Source: Gammaproteobacteria bacterium LSUCC0057 (GTDB lineage Bacteria > Pseudomonadota > Gammaproteobacteria > Pseudomonadales > Porticoccaceae). Taken from it: a DNA stretch of 37,739 bases. The position numbers and the translations under genes were made by a program. The stretch covers positions 17,930-55,668 of the forward strand of contig SPIA01000002.1 of NCBI GenBank assembly GCA_004535795.1, read 5' to 3'. This document shows positions 10,007 through 19,522 of the stretch, one piece after another; the first letter of the stretch is position 1, and the number at the start of each line of letters is the position of its first letter. The notes beneath the pieces are model-generated. The model did no database searches. It had not been told where the DNA came from and saw only the letters and a list, made by a program, of their open reading frames with translations.

Positions 10007-12267
10007 TTTTTCTGCAGATCAGCCACTGTCGCTGCTGTCATATTGAAGATGCCGCGAGCGCTGACCGAGGGAATAACAATGTGCGCCGGCTTGGCCAAAC
10101 CGTGGATAAACGGCCCGATCAGCAGCGCATCGGTCATCGAGCGGATCAGCCCCATAGCAATGTTGGCGGCGTCCAAATTGGGCATTACCAACACATTGGC
10201 GCGACCCTTGAGGTTGGCGTCGGGGTAAACCGTCGCCCGCAGCGCCGGGTTGAGGGCACTCAGCACATGCATTTCACCGTCTATTTGCAACTGCGGATGG
10301 CGCGCCCGCAACAGCTCAGAGGCGCGGCGCATTTTGCGCGCCGAGGGCGCATTGGAGGTGCCAAAGTTTGAGTGCGACAACAGCGCCACCTTGGGCTCGA
10401 CGCCAAAGCGCTTAACCAGATCCACAGTCGCCTCGGTAATCGCCACCAGCTCCTCGTCGCTGGGGTCGACATTGAGCGCGGTGTCGGCCAAGAACAGCGG
10501 GCCGTCGGGCATTAACAGTACCGCACTGGAGCTAATATGCTGCTGCTGCGGAGCGCCGAGCAGATGGATAATCTCGCGCAGGTGAAAGTCAAAGCGCCCC
10601 ACCTTGCCACAGATCAGCCCATCGGCGTCGCCGCGCGCCACCATTACCGCCGCCAGCGCGGTGGTATCGTTGCGCATGATCTTGCGCGCCGCCGCCACCG
10701 AGACACCGTGGCGACCGACCACCGACTGGTAAAACGCCGCGTACTCCTCGTGGCGGTGGTCCTCTTGTGGATTGAAGATCTCGACGTCGCGATCGAGGTC
10801 AAAGCGCAGGCCGAGACGATCAGCGGCCTGCTCTATGCGTTGGCGGCGGCCAATCAACACCGGTGTGGCGATGTTTTCGTCGATCACCGCCTGGGTGGCA
10901 ATCAGCACATCGTCGTTCTCACCCTCGGCATAGACAATGCGGGCCGTGCGCCGCTTGGCGCGCTCGATGGTGGGCTGCATGAACAGCCCAGCCTGGTTGA
11001 CAAACTCGTGCAGTGATTGGCGGTAGGCCTCGATATCGGCAATCGGGCGCGTCGCCACCCCGCTGGCCATCGCCGCCTGCACCACCGCCACCGGCACATC
11101 TTCAATCAGGCGCGGGTCGAACGGTTTGGGGATCAAATACTGGGCGCCAAATTTAAGCCGCTCATCGGCGTAGGCGGCGGCCACCACATCGGAGGTCTCT
11201 TTCATCGCCAGCCCGGCGATGGCGCGCACCGCCGCCATCTTCATCTCTTCATTGATAGTCGAGGCGCCGCAGTCGAGCGCACCGCGAAAGATAAACGGGA
11301 AGCACAACACGTTGTTGACTTGGTTGGGGTAGTCGGAGCGGCCGGTGGCGATAATCGCATCGGGGCGCGCCGCTATCGCCTCTTCCGGCATAATTTCCGG
11401 GACCGGGTTGGACATGGCCAGAATCATCGGCCGCGGCGCCATTTTTTTGACCATCTCGGCGCTCAGAATGCCCGGCCCAGACAAACCCAAAAACAGGTCG
11501 GCATCGACTATCGCGTCGCTCAGATCACGGTCGTCGGTCTCCACCGCATAATCCGCTTTCCACGGGTTCATGCCGACTTCGCGACCGGCATAAATCACCC
11601 CGTTGCGGTCGAGCATGCGCACGTTGTCGCGCTGCAGCCCCATGGCGATCAACAGATCGACACAGGCGATGCTGGCGGCGCCAGCCCCCGACACCACCAG
11701 CTTGATCTCGGCGATGTTTTTTTCCACCACCTTCAAGCCGTTGTAAACCGCCGCCGCGGCGACAATGGCGGTGCCGTGCTGGTCGTCGTGAAACACCGGT
11801 ATGTTCATCCGCTCGCGCAATTTTTGCTCGACCAAGAAACACTCCGGCGCCTTGATGTCCTCGAGATTGACCCCGCCAAAAGTCGGCTCCAGCGAGGCGA
11901 CAATATCGACCAACTTGTCGACGTCAGTCTCATCGACTTCAATATCGAACACATCGATATTGGCAAACTTCTTAAATAGCACCGCCTTGCCTTCCATGAC
12001 CGGCTTGGAGGCCAACGCACCGATATTACCCAGCCCCAGTACCGCCGTACCGTTGCTGATCACCGCGACCAGATTGCCGCGCGAGGTGACCTCTGCGGCG
12101 GCCGCCGGGTTTTGTTCAATCAGCTCGCAGGCAAACGCCACGCCCGGCGAATAGGCCAGCGACAAATCGCGCTTGTTGGCCAGTGGCTTGGTCGGGCGAA
12201 TCTCCAGTTTCCCTGGGCGCGGATCGGTGTGGTAACGCAGCGCGGCTTCTTTGAACGAGTCGGTCAT
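10003..12267 (-). CDS. maeB: NADP-dependent malic enzyme MaeB with C-terminal phosphotransacetylase-like domain
   Basis: Decarboxylates malate to pyruvate with NADP reduction, supplying NADPH and pyruvate. At 754 aa it has the two-part MaeB build: a malic enzyme domain (about residues 1-430, with [24 protein letters not shown] and the Rossmann loop [15 protein letters not shown]) and a phosphotransacetylase-like domain (about 430-754, with [31 protein letters not shown] and [13 protein letters not shown]). The latter is regulatory in known homologues and not catalytic. ATG at 12267. Convergent with rnt, sharing TTAA. Confidence 0.96.
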   Translation of the reverse strand: MTDSFKEAALRYHTDPRPGKLEIRPTKPLANKRDLSLAYSPGVAFACELIEQNPAAAAEVTSRGNLVAVISNGTAVLGLGNIGALASKPVMEGKAVLFKKFANIDVFDIEVDETDVDKLVDIVASLEPTFGGVNLEDIKAPECFLVEQKLRERMNIPVFHDDQHGTAIVAAAAVYNGLKVVEKNIAEIKLVVSGAGAASIACVDLLIAMGLQRDNVRMLDRNGVIYAGREVGMNPWKADYAVETDDRDLSDAIVDADLFLGLSGPGILSAEMVKKMAPRPMILAMSNPVPEIMPEEAIAARPDAIIATGRSDYPNQVNNVLCFPFIFRGALDCGASTINEEMKMAAVRAIAGLAMKETSDVVAAAYADERLKFGAQYLIPKPFDPRLIEDVPVAVVQAAMASGVATRPIADIEAYRQSLHEFVNQAGLFMQPTIERAKRRTARIVYAEGENDDVLIATQAVIDENIATPVLIGRRQRIEQAADRLGLRFDLDRDVEIFNPQEDHRHEEYAAFYQSVVGRHGVSVAAARKIMRNDTTALAAVMVARGDADGLICGKVGRFDFHLREIIHLLGAPQQQHISSSAVLLMPDGPLFLADTALNVDPSDEELVAITEATVDLVKRFGVEPKVALLSHSNFGTSNAPSARKMRRASELLRARHPQLQIDGEMHVLSALNPALRATVYPDANLKGRANVLVMPNLDAANIAMGLIRSMTDALLIGPFIHGLAKPAHIVIPSVSARGIFNMTAATVADLQKN

Positions 12268-12324
12268 GGTAGATCTCTGCTATCGCGACGCGGTGGCCGC
12301 AGTTGTGGATGAAATAAACTCAAC

Positions 12325-12330
12325 ATTATA
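12325..12330 (-). promoter_or_regulatory. Possible -10 element for maeB
   Basis: The minus strand reads TATAAT here, about 58 bases upstream of the maeB ATG. No good -35 hexamer lies 16-18 bases further upstream, so the call rests on the perfect -10 alone. Confidence 0.35.
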
Positions 12331-12442
12331 ACCACTGCGCCGGCAAAAACCCTCAGTTGCAGGCCGGCAATTGAGAGAATGGTTGAAATTATTCACCAAG
12401 GCCTGAACAATGACCCCCACCCCAGCGAGCCCGAGAGCACCT

Positions 12443-13888
12443 ATGGCCAACCCAATTTCTCCTCTAGATACCGCCATCAACGCCGTGAACAGCGTCATCT
12501 GGAGCCCGGCACTGGTCTATTTATGCCTCGGCGCCGGTCTCTGGTTCTCACTGCGGGGCCGATTCCTACAGGTGCGTCACCTCGGTGAAATGGTGCGGTT
12601 GCTGCGCCGCGGCGGCAAATCAGAGGCCGGCGTCTCCTCCTTTCAAGCGCTGGCTATGTCGCTGTCGGGCCGGGTCGGCACCGGCAACATCGCCGGGGTC
12701 GCCACTGCCATCGCCTTCGGCGGACCGGGGGCCATTTTTTGGATGTGGGTGGTGGCTTTTCTCGGCGCCGCCACCGCTTTTATCGAGGCTACGCTGGCGC
12801 AAATCTATAAAGAGACCGATGACAACGGGCTCTACCGCGGCGGACCCGCTTACTTCATCGACAAGGCCCTTGGAGTCAGTTGGTTCGCCTGGATCTTTGC
12901 TATTGCCACCATTATCGCCATGGGCTTTTTTATGCCCGGGCTGCAGGCCAACGCCATCGTCGAGGGGCTCAACAACGCTTGGGGGGTCAATAAACCGATC
13001 ACCGCGCTGCTGCTGACTGTACTGCTGGCGACCATCGTGGTCGGCGGCGTGCGCCGTATCGCTGCCTTTGCACAACTGGTGGTGCCGGTAATGGCACTAC
13101 TCTATATCGCTATGGCCATTTTTGTTCTGGCGATCAACGCCGACAAAGTCCCCGGAGCCTTTCGGTTGATCTTTGACAGCGCGTTTGGGCTGCACGCCGG
13201 CTTTGGCGCCATTGCCGGTGCCGCCGTGCAGTGGGGGGTGAAGCGCGGCGTCTACTCCAACGAGGCCGGCCAGGGAACCGGCCCCCACCACGCCGCTGCC
13301 GCCGAGGTCGATCACCCCGCCCAGCAGGGATTAGTCCAAGCGTTCTCTGTCTATATCGACACCCTGCTGATCTGCACCGCCACCGCATTGATGATACTGG
13401 TCTCGGGGCTCTACGAAGTATTTGACGGCGGTCAGACGCTCTACAGCGGTCTGGCCGGCGTAGCCGCCGGGCCCGGCTACGTACAGGCGGCGCTGGAGAG
13501 CGCCCTGCCCGGCTTTGGCAGCAGCATGACCGCCATTGCGCTGCTTTTTTTCGCCTTTACCACCATTGTTGCCTACTACTACATCGCCGAGACCAACGTC
13601 GCCTTTATCAACCGAAAAATGCACTCACCGTGGCTGTTTAGCGCGCTTAAAGTACTCATTTTGGCTGCCGTCTACTGGGGTGGTGTGAAGAGCTCGAGCG
13701 CGGCTTGGGCGCTGGGAGATATCGGCCTGGGAATGATGGCGTGGTTAAATATTATCGCCATCTTACTGCTGCAGCGACCGGCGCTGGCGGCACTGCGCGA
13801 CTACGAGCGCCAACGCCAAAGCCGACAGACGATCAGCTTTGATGCCGCCGCGCACGGTATCGAGCACGCCGAGCACTGGCGCGGCTAG
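12443..13888 (+). CDS. Sodium:alanine symporter, AGCS family
   Basis: Inner-membrane Na+ (or H+) coupled alanine/glycine carrier of the AGCS family (AlsT/YaaJ/DagA type). About 11 membrane segments are seen. Family signatures include VNSVIWSPALVYLCLGAGLW near the N-terminus, SLSGRVGTGNIAGVATAIAF, GGPGAIFWMWVVAFLGAAT and GVKRGVYSNEAGQGTGPHHA. The ATG at 12443 has GAGAG five bases upstream and gives the usual family N-terminus (481 aa); an in-frame ATG at 12410 would add 11 residues. Its end shares a CTAG palindrome with rsmI on the other strand. Substrate beyond the family is not visible. Confidence 0.93.
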   Translation: MANPISPLDTAINAVNSVIWSPALVYLCLGAGLWFSLRGRFLQVRHLGEMVRLLRRGGKSEAGVSSFQALAMSLSGRVGTGNIAGVATAIAFGGPGAIFWMWVVAFLGAATAFIEATLAQIYKETDDNGLYRGGPAYFIDKALGVSWFAWIFAIATIIAMGFFMPGLQANAIVEGLNNAWGVNKPITALLLTVLLATIVVGGVRRIAAFAQLVVPVMALLYIAMAIFVLAINADKVPGAFRLIFDSAFGLHAGFGAIAGAAVQWGVKRGVYSNEAGQGTGPHHAAAAEVDHPAQQGLVQAFSVYIDTLLICTATALMILVSGLYEVFDGGQTLYSGLAGVAAGPGYVQAALESALPGFGSSMTAIALLFFAFTTIVAYYYIAETNVAFINRKMHSPWLFSALKVLILAAVYWGGVKSSSAAWALGDIGLGMMAWLNIIAILLLQRPALAALRDYERQRQSRQTISFDAAAHGIEHAEHWRG

Positions 13889-14733
13889 CGGCTGCGCTCT
13901 TGGAGTTGCAGACCCAACTGGTAGAAACTGCGCTTGTCGCCGCCGAGCAGCTGCGCCGCCACCGCCGCCGCGCGCTTAAGCGGCAACTCCTGCAGCAGTA
14001 GCTGCAACACCCGCCGGCTCTCGGCGCTGCCACTTGACCGCTGCAGCTGTCCCGCCACCATCACCACTATTTCGCCGCGCTGTTGATCGCGGTCGTTGGC
14101 CACCCGCTCGGCCAGTTCGGCCAGGGTACCCGCGAGCAAGGTCTCAAAGGTTTTCGTCAGCTCGCGGCCGATCGCTGCGCGGCGCTCGCCACCACAGATC
14201 TTCGCCATAGCCGCCAGTGATTCGACAATGCGGTGTGGCGCCTCGTAAAAAATCAGTGTGGCGCGGTCGTCGGTGAGCTGTTCGAGCACCTTGTCGCGGG
14301 CGACCGCTCGCGCCGGCAGAAACCCACAAAAGCGAAACTGGTCGCTGGGCAGGCCGGCAATCGACAGCGCCGCAATCGCTGCGCACGGCCCCGGCACGGT
14401 CACCACCGAGTAACCGGCGGCGCGCGCAGCGCTGACTAAACGGTAGCCCGGATCGGCAATTAACGGTGTCCCGGCATCAGAAATCAGTGCAATTGACTGG
14501 CCAGCTGCTAAACTTTCCAACAGGTTGGCTTCGGCTTTGCCGTCACTGTGTTCGTGGTAGGGGCGCAGTGGTTTGTTGAGCTGCAGATGGTCTAACAAGC
14601 GCTGGCTGTGGCGAGTATCTTCACAGGCGATCAGGTCGACCTCAGCCAAAACTGCCGCAGCGCGCTGAGTGATATCGGCGAGGTTGCCAATCGGTGTAGC
14701 TACCACATAGAGAGTTGAGCGTTCGGTGTACAA
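13885..14733 (-). CDS. rsmI: 16S rRNA (cytidine1402-2'-O)-methyltransferase RsmI
   Basis: Methylates the ribose of C1402 in the 16S rRNA decoding centre. The 282-aa protein has the tetrapyrrole-methylase fold: TLYVVATPIGNLADIT at the start, CEDTRHSQRLLDHL, LISDAGTPLIADPGYRLV, TVPGPCAAIAALSIAGLPS and FYEAPHRI. It begins at a TTG (14733), with AAGG about nine bases upstream; no other start fits before TLYVV. It is divergent from lpoA with start codons one base apart. The same pair lies side by side in E. coli (yraL/yraM). Confidence 0.95.
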   Translation of the reverse strand: MYTERSTLYVVATPIGNLADITQRAAAVLAEVDLIACEDTRHSQRLLDHLQLNKPLRPYHEHSDGKAEANLLESLAAGQSIALISDAGTPLIADPGYRLVSAARAAGYSVVTVPGPCAAIAALSIAGLPSDQFRFCGFLPARAVARDKVLEQLTDDRATLIFYEAPHRIVESLAAMAKICGGERRAAIGRELTKTFETLLAGTLAELAERVANDRDQQRGEIVVMVAGQLQRSSGSAESRRVLQLLLQELPLKRAAAVAAQLLGGDKRSFYQLGLQLQERSR

Positions 14734-14734
14734 A

Positions 14735-16699
14735 ATGGGTTACCTTCGGTTGTCATGGCAGAGCGGCACAGTTACAGGGTTGGCGCTGGCGGCGCTCATC
14801 TTAGCAGCTGGCGGTTGCGCGCCGACTACGACGCTGCCACGCGCTGTCGACCTTGAGCCGATAGCGCCTATGGCAGCGCTGCCTGCGCGCAGCCGCGAGC
14901 AGACCCTCGAGCTGTTTGATATCATTCAGCAACAGTATACAAGCCTCGCAGCAACAGCGGGCAGTGCCGCGGCAACGGCGCGCCAAACCCTGCAGATGCT
15001 AGCCACTCTCGACCCCGCACTACTCGACGACCGGCGCCGCAGCCAACTGCTGCTACTGCTGTTTCGCGGCGGCCTCGATCAGCACTATTGGCTGCCCGCC
15101 AGCGCACTGCGCCGACACCCGCAGTGGGGGCTTTGGCGCAGCCAGTTGGCCGGCGCCGAGCAGCGCCAGCTCGATCTGCTCGAGGCGCAGTATCTGTTCG
15201 CCATCGGCGCACTCGGCGACGGCTTACAGCTGTTATTGGACGATGTCGATAGCCTCACCGCAGAGCGCGCCAATTTGATCTGGAACAGACTCAATGCCAC
15301 CTCGTCGGCACAGCTCGAGCAGTTCGATGGCGTCTCTACCGCGCTGCGCCAGCTAGCGCAATTAGCGTTACAGCTGCGCGCCCGCGAGGGCGACTACAGC
15401 GCTCAACAGCGCACCCTGACCGAGTGGCTGAACGCCCACAGCCGCCACCCGCTGGCACAACTGCGACCCGATTATCTCATCGCCCTGCAGGGCGCCCAGG
15501 CCAGCACCGCAAGCGTAGCGGTGGTGTTGAGCCGCGACGCAGCGTCGACACCCGCTAGCCGAGCATTGACCGACGGACTGCTGGCCCGCTACTACCAGCT
15601 CAGCCGCGGCCAGACGCTGCCGCAACTGCAGTTTTACCATCTCGACAACGATAGCGCCTTCAGCGACCTCTACCGCCAACTGCGCGGCCAAGGGGTCACG
15701 CGGGTGATCGGTCCGCTGCGGCGCTCGCAGCTCGACCAACTGCTCGACGAACTGGAGCGCGAGCAAGCGCCGCCCGAGGGCAACACAGCCGCCATCAGCG
15801 AGCTGCTCAACGAGCTGCCAGCGCCGCGCCAGCGCCGCGCCGCCACCCCGCTGGCAGACGCGCTGCTGCCCACTCTGGTGTTAAACGAGAGCAGTCGCAG
15901 CGCAGCGCAGTCCGCGGCGTACTCCGAATTGATCAAACTGCCACTGGCTGTCGAGCATGAACTGGACCAGCTGCTGCAACGCGCTGCCGCGCGCAACGCC
16001 CAACGCGTGTTACTGCTCGCCCCCGATGCCGGCTGGGGTGCGCGCGGCGCACGCTGGCTGCAAAGCCGCTGGCAGCAGCGCGGCGGTGTTATAGAGGTGG
16101 TCTATTACGCCTCGGCCGAGCGCGATTTCACCCCGCTGCTGCAAGCGCCGCTAGCGCTCGACGAGAGCCGCCAGCGCAGCCTGCAGCTGCAGCGACTGAC
16201 CGGACTGGAGCTCTCCACACGGCCGCGGCGCCGCCAAGATATCGACCTGGTCATTGTCCTCGCGCAACCTCAGCAAGGCCGTCAGATCCGCCCGGCACTG
16301 GAGTTCAACTTTGCCGCAGAGATACCGGTGCTGGCCACCTCTCACATCTATTCCGGTGAGCCGCGCTTCAACCGCGACTTGGCCGGCATTGAGTTTCCCG
16401 CTTCGCTGTGGCAACTGACCACTGCACCGCAGCCAGAGTCAGCCGCCGATCTCGATGCCACTTTGACCCAACAACTGGCCGCACTCGGAGCCGATGCCCT
16501 CACCGCGACGCTGCGCGAGGCACAACTGGGGCGTGTCACGGCACCGCTGTATGGGCGCACTGGCATTTTGCTGGCAGAGCCGGACGGTTATCGACGCAAC
16601 GGCCTCTGGCATCGCATCACCAGCACCGGTGTGGTCGAAATCAATGCCGCCACTATCGACCAGCAGTGGGCGCAGCAGCGCGCCGCCAGTGGTCGATAG
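14735..16699 (+). CDS. lpoA: Penicillin-binding protein activator LpoA (LppC family lipoprotein)
   Basis: Outer-membrane lipoprotein that stimulates PBP1A. The ATG at 14735 gives 654 aa with a signal peptide (LALAALILAAGGC) and lipidated Cys28; a GTG at 14726 is in frame as an alternative. The first half is rich in Leu, Gln and Ala and fits the helical TPR-like domain. The second half (from about residue 255, SVAVVLSR) fits the periplasmic-binding-protein-like domain, with IDLVIVLAQPQQGRQIRP and IPVLATSHIYSGE. It leads lpoA-yraN-diaA-dolP, the same order as yraM-N-O-P in E. coli. Confidence 0.93.
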   Translation: MGYLRLSWQSGTVTGLALAALILAAGGCAPTTTLPRAVDLEPIAPMAALPARSREQTLELFDIIQQQYTSLAATAGSAAATARQTLQMLATLDPALLDDRRRSQLLLLLFRGGLDQHYWLPASALRRHPQWGLWRSQLAGAEQRQLDLLEAQYLFAIGALGDGLQLLLDDVDSLTAERANLIWNRLNATSSAQLEQFDGVSTALRQLAQLALQLRAREGDYSAQQRTLTEWLNAHSRHPLAQLRPDYLIALQGAQASTASVAVVLSRDAASTPASRALTDGLLARYYQLSRGQTLPQLQFYHLDNDSAFSDLYRQLRGQGVTRVIGPLRRSQLDQLLDELEREQAPPEGNTAAISELLNELPAPRQRRAATPLADALLPTLVLNESSRSAAQSAAYSELIKLPLAVEHELDQLLQRAAARNAQRVLLLAPDAGWGARGARWLQSRWQQRGGVIEVVYYASAERDFTPLLQAPLALDESRQRSLQLQRLTGLELSTRPRRRQDIDLVIVLAQPQQGRQIRPALEFNFAAEIPVLATSHIYSGEPRFNRDLAGIEFPASLWQLTTAPQPESAADLDATLTQQLAALGADALTATLREAQLGRVTAPLYGRTGILLAEPDGYRRNGLWHRITSTGVVEINAATIDQQWAQQRAASGR

Positions 16700-17081
16700 T
16701 GGCGATAAAGCGGCGGCGGCCAACCGCGGCCGCGCCGCTGAAAAGCTGGCGGCACGGTGGTTAGAGCAGCAGGGATTAGTATTAGTCGAATGCAACTACC
16801 AGGGGCCGCAGGGCGAGATCGATCTGGTTATGCGCGAAGCCCAGTGCTGGGTTTTTGTCGAGGTGCGCTACCGCGCCTCGTCACGTTTTGGCGGCGCCGC
16901 GGGCAGTTTGAGCCGAGCTAAGTTGGACAGGGTTGCCGCCACCGCCCTACACTATTTACAACGCCAGCGCGGGCAGCCGCTGGCCGCGCGCATCGATGCG
17001 CTGTTGATCGAGGGCCCGGCACTGGAGCAGGGCAACAACCAGATCCAGTGGCTCAAAGGTGTCACCCAGAACCATTTTTAA
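16689..17081 (+). CDS. yraN: YraN family endonuclease-like protein (UPF0102)
   Basis: Small protein (130 aa) of the YraN family, with a predicted restriction-endonuclease-like fold and no settled function. The GTG at 16689 (overlapping the lpoA end by 11 bases) gives the usual length; the reading frame upstream inside lpoA is a shadow. Motifs are NRGRAAEKLAARWLEQQG, GEIDLVMRE and WVFVEVRYR, which hold the Asp, Glu and nuclease-type residues of the family, and FGGAAGSLSRAKLDRV. It sits between lpoA and diaA as in many gammaproteobacteria. Confidence 0.92.
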   Translation: MVDSGDKAAAANRGRAAEKLAARWLEQQGLVLVECNYQGPQGEIDLVMREAQCWVFVEVRYRASSRFGGAAGSLSRAKLDRVAATALHYLQRQRGQPLAARIDALLIEGPALEQGNNQIQWLKGVTQNHF

Positions 17082-17104
17082 ACCTCTTTATGTCGAGTGC
17101 AATT

Positions 17105-17650
17105 ATGCAACAGAGTGTTTTTGACCATTTCCAACAGCGGCTGGAGTCGACTATGGCGCTCGCGGAAAGCTGCAGTCAACACCTGCCAGAAGCCGCCCAA
17201 CTGTTTGCCGAGTGCTTTTTGAACGGTGGCAAAGTGCTAATTTACGGCTCTGGTCACAGCGCTTCGCTAGCCGCACTGGCCGAGCACTACTTTCTGTTTG
17301 GTTACAATTTTGAGCGCCCGCCATTCCCGGCGTTGGCAATGCGACCCGACTGCGACGCGCAGAGCGCGGTGACGCTTTTGCAACAGTTAGCCCAGCCCGG
17401 CGATCTACTGTTGGTATTGGCCGATCCACAGCAGCCCGAGCAGGGCGCAGAGCTTATTGCGCAAGCGCGCCGTGCCGCGCTGCGCTCACTGTCGCTCGGT
17501 GCAACCGGTCAAGAGCACGCCAGCGCGGGGCAATTAGTACTGCCGCTGGCCGCCGCGTCCGACCATTCGACACCCCTCGTCAACCTGCAACTGGAGGCGT
17601 TACAATGTCTCTGCCATCTGATTGACCAACAGGTTTTTGGAGCTGACTGA
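17105..17650 (+). CDS. diaA: DiaA-like SIS-domain protein
   Basis: SIS (sugar isomerase) domain protein of the DiaA/GmhA group. In E. coli DiaA binds DnaA and times replication initiation; GmhA acts in heptose synthesis. The position between yraN and dolP favours DiaA. The ATG at 17105 gives 181 aa starting MQQSVFDHFQQ; the ATG at 17090 adds five residues and cannot be excluded. The SIS loop is GGKVLIYGSGHSASLAALAE, with GDLLLVLADPQQPEQ later. The C-terminal LEALQCLCHLIDQQVFG is DiaA-like. Confidence 0.88.
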   Translation: MQQSVFDHFQQRLESTMALAESCSQHLPEAAQLFAECFLNGGKVLIYGSGHSASLAALAEHYFLFGYNFERPPFPALAMRPDCDAQSAVTLLQQLAQPGDLLLVLADPQQPEQGAELIAQARRAALRSLSLGATGQEHASAGQLVLPLAAASDHSTPLVNLQLEALQCLCHLIDQQVFGAD

Positions 17651-17652
17651 GT

Positions 17653-18228
17653 ATGATTAACACCTTAAAGCTACTTGCGCTCGTACTGCTGCTTAACGTT
17701 GCAGGCTGTACCACGGTGTTGACCACCATTGTCGATGAACCGATCTCTGCCGACCCTACCGAACCGCCGCTGGGCACCGGTCTCAACGATCTGAAGATCG
17801 CCACCTATATCGGTGTCAACATCAATAAAGCCGACCCCATCTTGAACGAGGCGCACATCAATGTGCACGCTTACAACGGTGTCATCTTGCTCACTGGCGA
17901 AGTGCAAAGCGCCGAGTTGCGCCGCAAAGCCGGCGAGGTCGCCAACGCTTTCAGCGGTGTCCGACAGGTCTATAACGAGCTGGTGGTAGCCGCCAACAGC
18001 TCGGTAGTATCGCGCGCCAACGACAGCTTGATCGCCAGCCAGGTGCGCACCAAATTGCTCTTCCACGAGCAGATTGAATCGTCAAAAATTGATGTTATTG
18101 TCGAAAATAACACGGTCTTTTTGATGGGCTTGGTGACCCGTAACACCGCCGATCTGGCCGCTACCGTGGCCGCCAACAGCCGCGGCGTGGAGCGCGTTGT
18201 GCGCGCCTTTGAGATCGCCGCCGAGTAA
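17653..18228 (+). CDS. dolP: BON-domain outer-membrane lipoprotein DolP (YraP)
   Basis: Outer-membrane lipoprotein (191 aa) linked to envelope integrity. The signal peptide ends in lipobox NVAGC (Cys19). Two BON domains follow, about residues 47-115 (ITGE-like LLTGEVQSAELRRKAGEVAN) and 120-190 (FLMGLVTRNTADLAATVA, then GVERVVRAFEI). It is the last gene of lpoA-yraN-diaA-dolP and is followed by a strong bidirectional terminator. Confidence 0.94.
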   Translation: MINTLKLLALVLLLNVAGCTTVLTTIVDEPISADPTEPPLGTGLNDLKIATYIGVNINKADPILNEAHINVHAYNGVILLTGEVQSAELRRKAGEVANAFSGVRQVYNELVVAANSSVVSRANDSLIASQVRTKLLFHEQIESSKIDVIVENNTVFLMGLVTRNTADLAATVAANSRGVERVVRAFEIAAE

Positions 18229-18236
18229 ATATCGAC

Positions 18237-18284
18237 GGCACAAAAAAACCGGCGCAGTGGCACTGCGCCGGTTTTTTTTGTGCC
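18237..18284. terminator. Bidirectional intrinsic terminator between dolP and the thiolase gene
   Basis: ACCGGCGCAGT (18248-18258) pairs perfectly with ACTGCGCCGGT (18262-18272) around a GGC loop. Seven A precede and eight T follow, so both strands carry a T-tract. Outer GGCAC/GTGCC bases can extend the stem. It serves the convergent dolP and thiolase transcripts. Confidence 0.95.
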
Positions 18285-18290
18285 GACTTT

Positions 18291-19469
18291 TTAGACCAGC
18301 TCGAGCGCTACCGCACTGCCCTCGCCACCGCCAATACAGAGACTGGCTACACCTTTTTTCAGGCCATGGGTCTTCAAGGCGTGAATTAACGTGACAATTA
18401 TGCGCGCACCCGAGGTGCCGATCGGGTGACCCAGCGCACAGGCACCGCCGTGCACATTCAGCTTGGCATGGTCTATCTGCAACTCCTGCATCGCCGCCAT
18501 AGCGACCACTGCGAAAGCTTCGTTGACCTCCCAAAGATCGACATCGTCCGCCTGCCAACCGACGCGCTTGAGCACTTTTTGCATCGCCGGCACCGGCGCG
18601 GTGGTGAACCACTCCGGCTCATGGGCAGCTTGATCGTAACCGTGAATCAACGCCAGCGGCTGCAGACCGCGCCGTTCGGCCTCGTCGGCCATCATCAGCG
18701 TTAACGCAGCGGCGCCATCGGAGATCGAGCTGGCGTTGGCGGCGGTCACCGTTCCCTGTTTGGCAAAGGCGGGGCGCAGCTGAGGAATTTTATCTGGGCG
18801 CGCTTTGCCCGGCTGCTCGTCGATCGCAACTATCTGCTCACCGGCGCGGGTGGCGATGGTTACCGGGGCGATCTCATCACTAAACCAGCCGTTGGCGATG
18901 GCGCGATTGGCGCGCGCCAGCGACTCAATCGCGTAGGCATCTTGCATTTCGCGGGTAAAACCGTACTTGTCGGCACATTTTTCTGCGAACACACCCATAG
19001 CGGCGCCCTGATAGGCGTCTTGAAGGCCGTCATACTGCATGTGATCCAACACCGTGGCACCGCCAAAGCGGTAGCCCTGGCGAGCGTTTGGCAGCAGGTG
19101 CGGGGCGCCACTCATACTCTCCATACCGCCGGCAATAATCACACCGGCTTGGCCGGCGCGCAGCGCATTGCTGGCCATCATTACCGTCTGCATCGCCGAG
19201 CCGCACACCTTGTGCACCGTGGTGCAGGGGGTCGATTTATCTAAACCGGCGGCGATCGCCGCCTGACGGGCAGGCGCTTGGCCAAGCCCGGCTTGCAGCA
19301 CACACCCCATCAACACCTCGTCGACCTGGTCGGCGCCCAACCCCGAGCGCTGCAGCGCAGCGGCAATCGCCACCGCGCCAAGTGCAGGGCTGGAGACGCT
19401 GGAGAGCTCTCCCAACATACCGCCCATCGGCGTTCGTGCGGCAGAAAGTACGGCAATCGGCTGGCTCAT
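18291..19469 (-). CDS. Acetyl-CoA C-acetyltransferase (biosynthetic-type thiolase)
   Basis: Condenses or cleaves acetyl-CoA/acetoacetyl-CoA. The 392-aa length and catalytic positions match the classic homotetrameric thiolase: nucleophile Cys89 (TTVHKVCGSAM), His348 in GHPIGTSGAR and Cys378 in CIGGGEGSA. The usual loop reads VNKVCGSG; here it is VHKVCGSA. AGGAG lies just upstream of the ATG at 19469. No phaB, phaC or fatty acid oxidation partner is next to it, so the pathway (amino acid or ketone body breakdown, PHB, or mevalonate-type use) cannot be decided here. It lies between dolP and sspB, which are near neighbours in Pseudomonas. Confidence 0.92.
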   Translation of the reverse strand: MSQPIAVLSAARTPMGGMLGELSSVSSPALGAVAIAAALQRSGLGADQVDEVLMGCVLQAGLGQAPARQAAIAAGLDKSTPCTTVHKVCGSAMQTVMMASNALRAGQAGVIIAGGMESMSGAPHLLPNARQGYRFGGATVLDHMQYDGLQDAYQGAAMGVFAEKCADKYGFTREMQDAYAIESLARANRAIANGWFSDEIAPVTIATRAGEQIVAIDEQPGKARPDKIPQLRPAFAKQGTVTAANASSISDGAAALTLMMADEAERRGLQPLALIHGYDQAAHEPEWFTTAPVPAMQKVLKRVGWQADDVDLWEVNEAFAVVAMAAMQELQIDHAKLNVHGGACALGHPIGTSGARIIVTLIHALKTHGLKKGVASLCIGGGEGSAVALELV

Positions 19470-19522
19470 AGCGTTCTCCTAAAAAAAGTTGTCGATAATT
19501 AAATAGATGCTGCGGTCAGCTG

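Noticed and set aside
11017-11979. 320-aa plus-strand frame inside maeB
   Set aside because: Antisense to a clear MaeB; His/Arg/Gly-rich composition is typical of shadows in this GC-rich genome.
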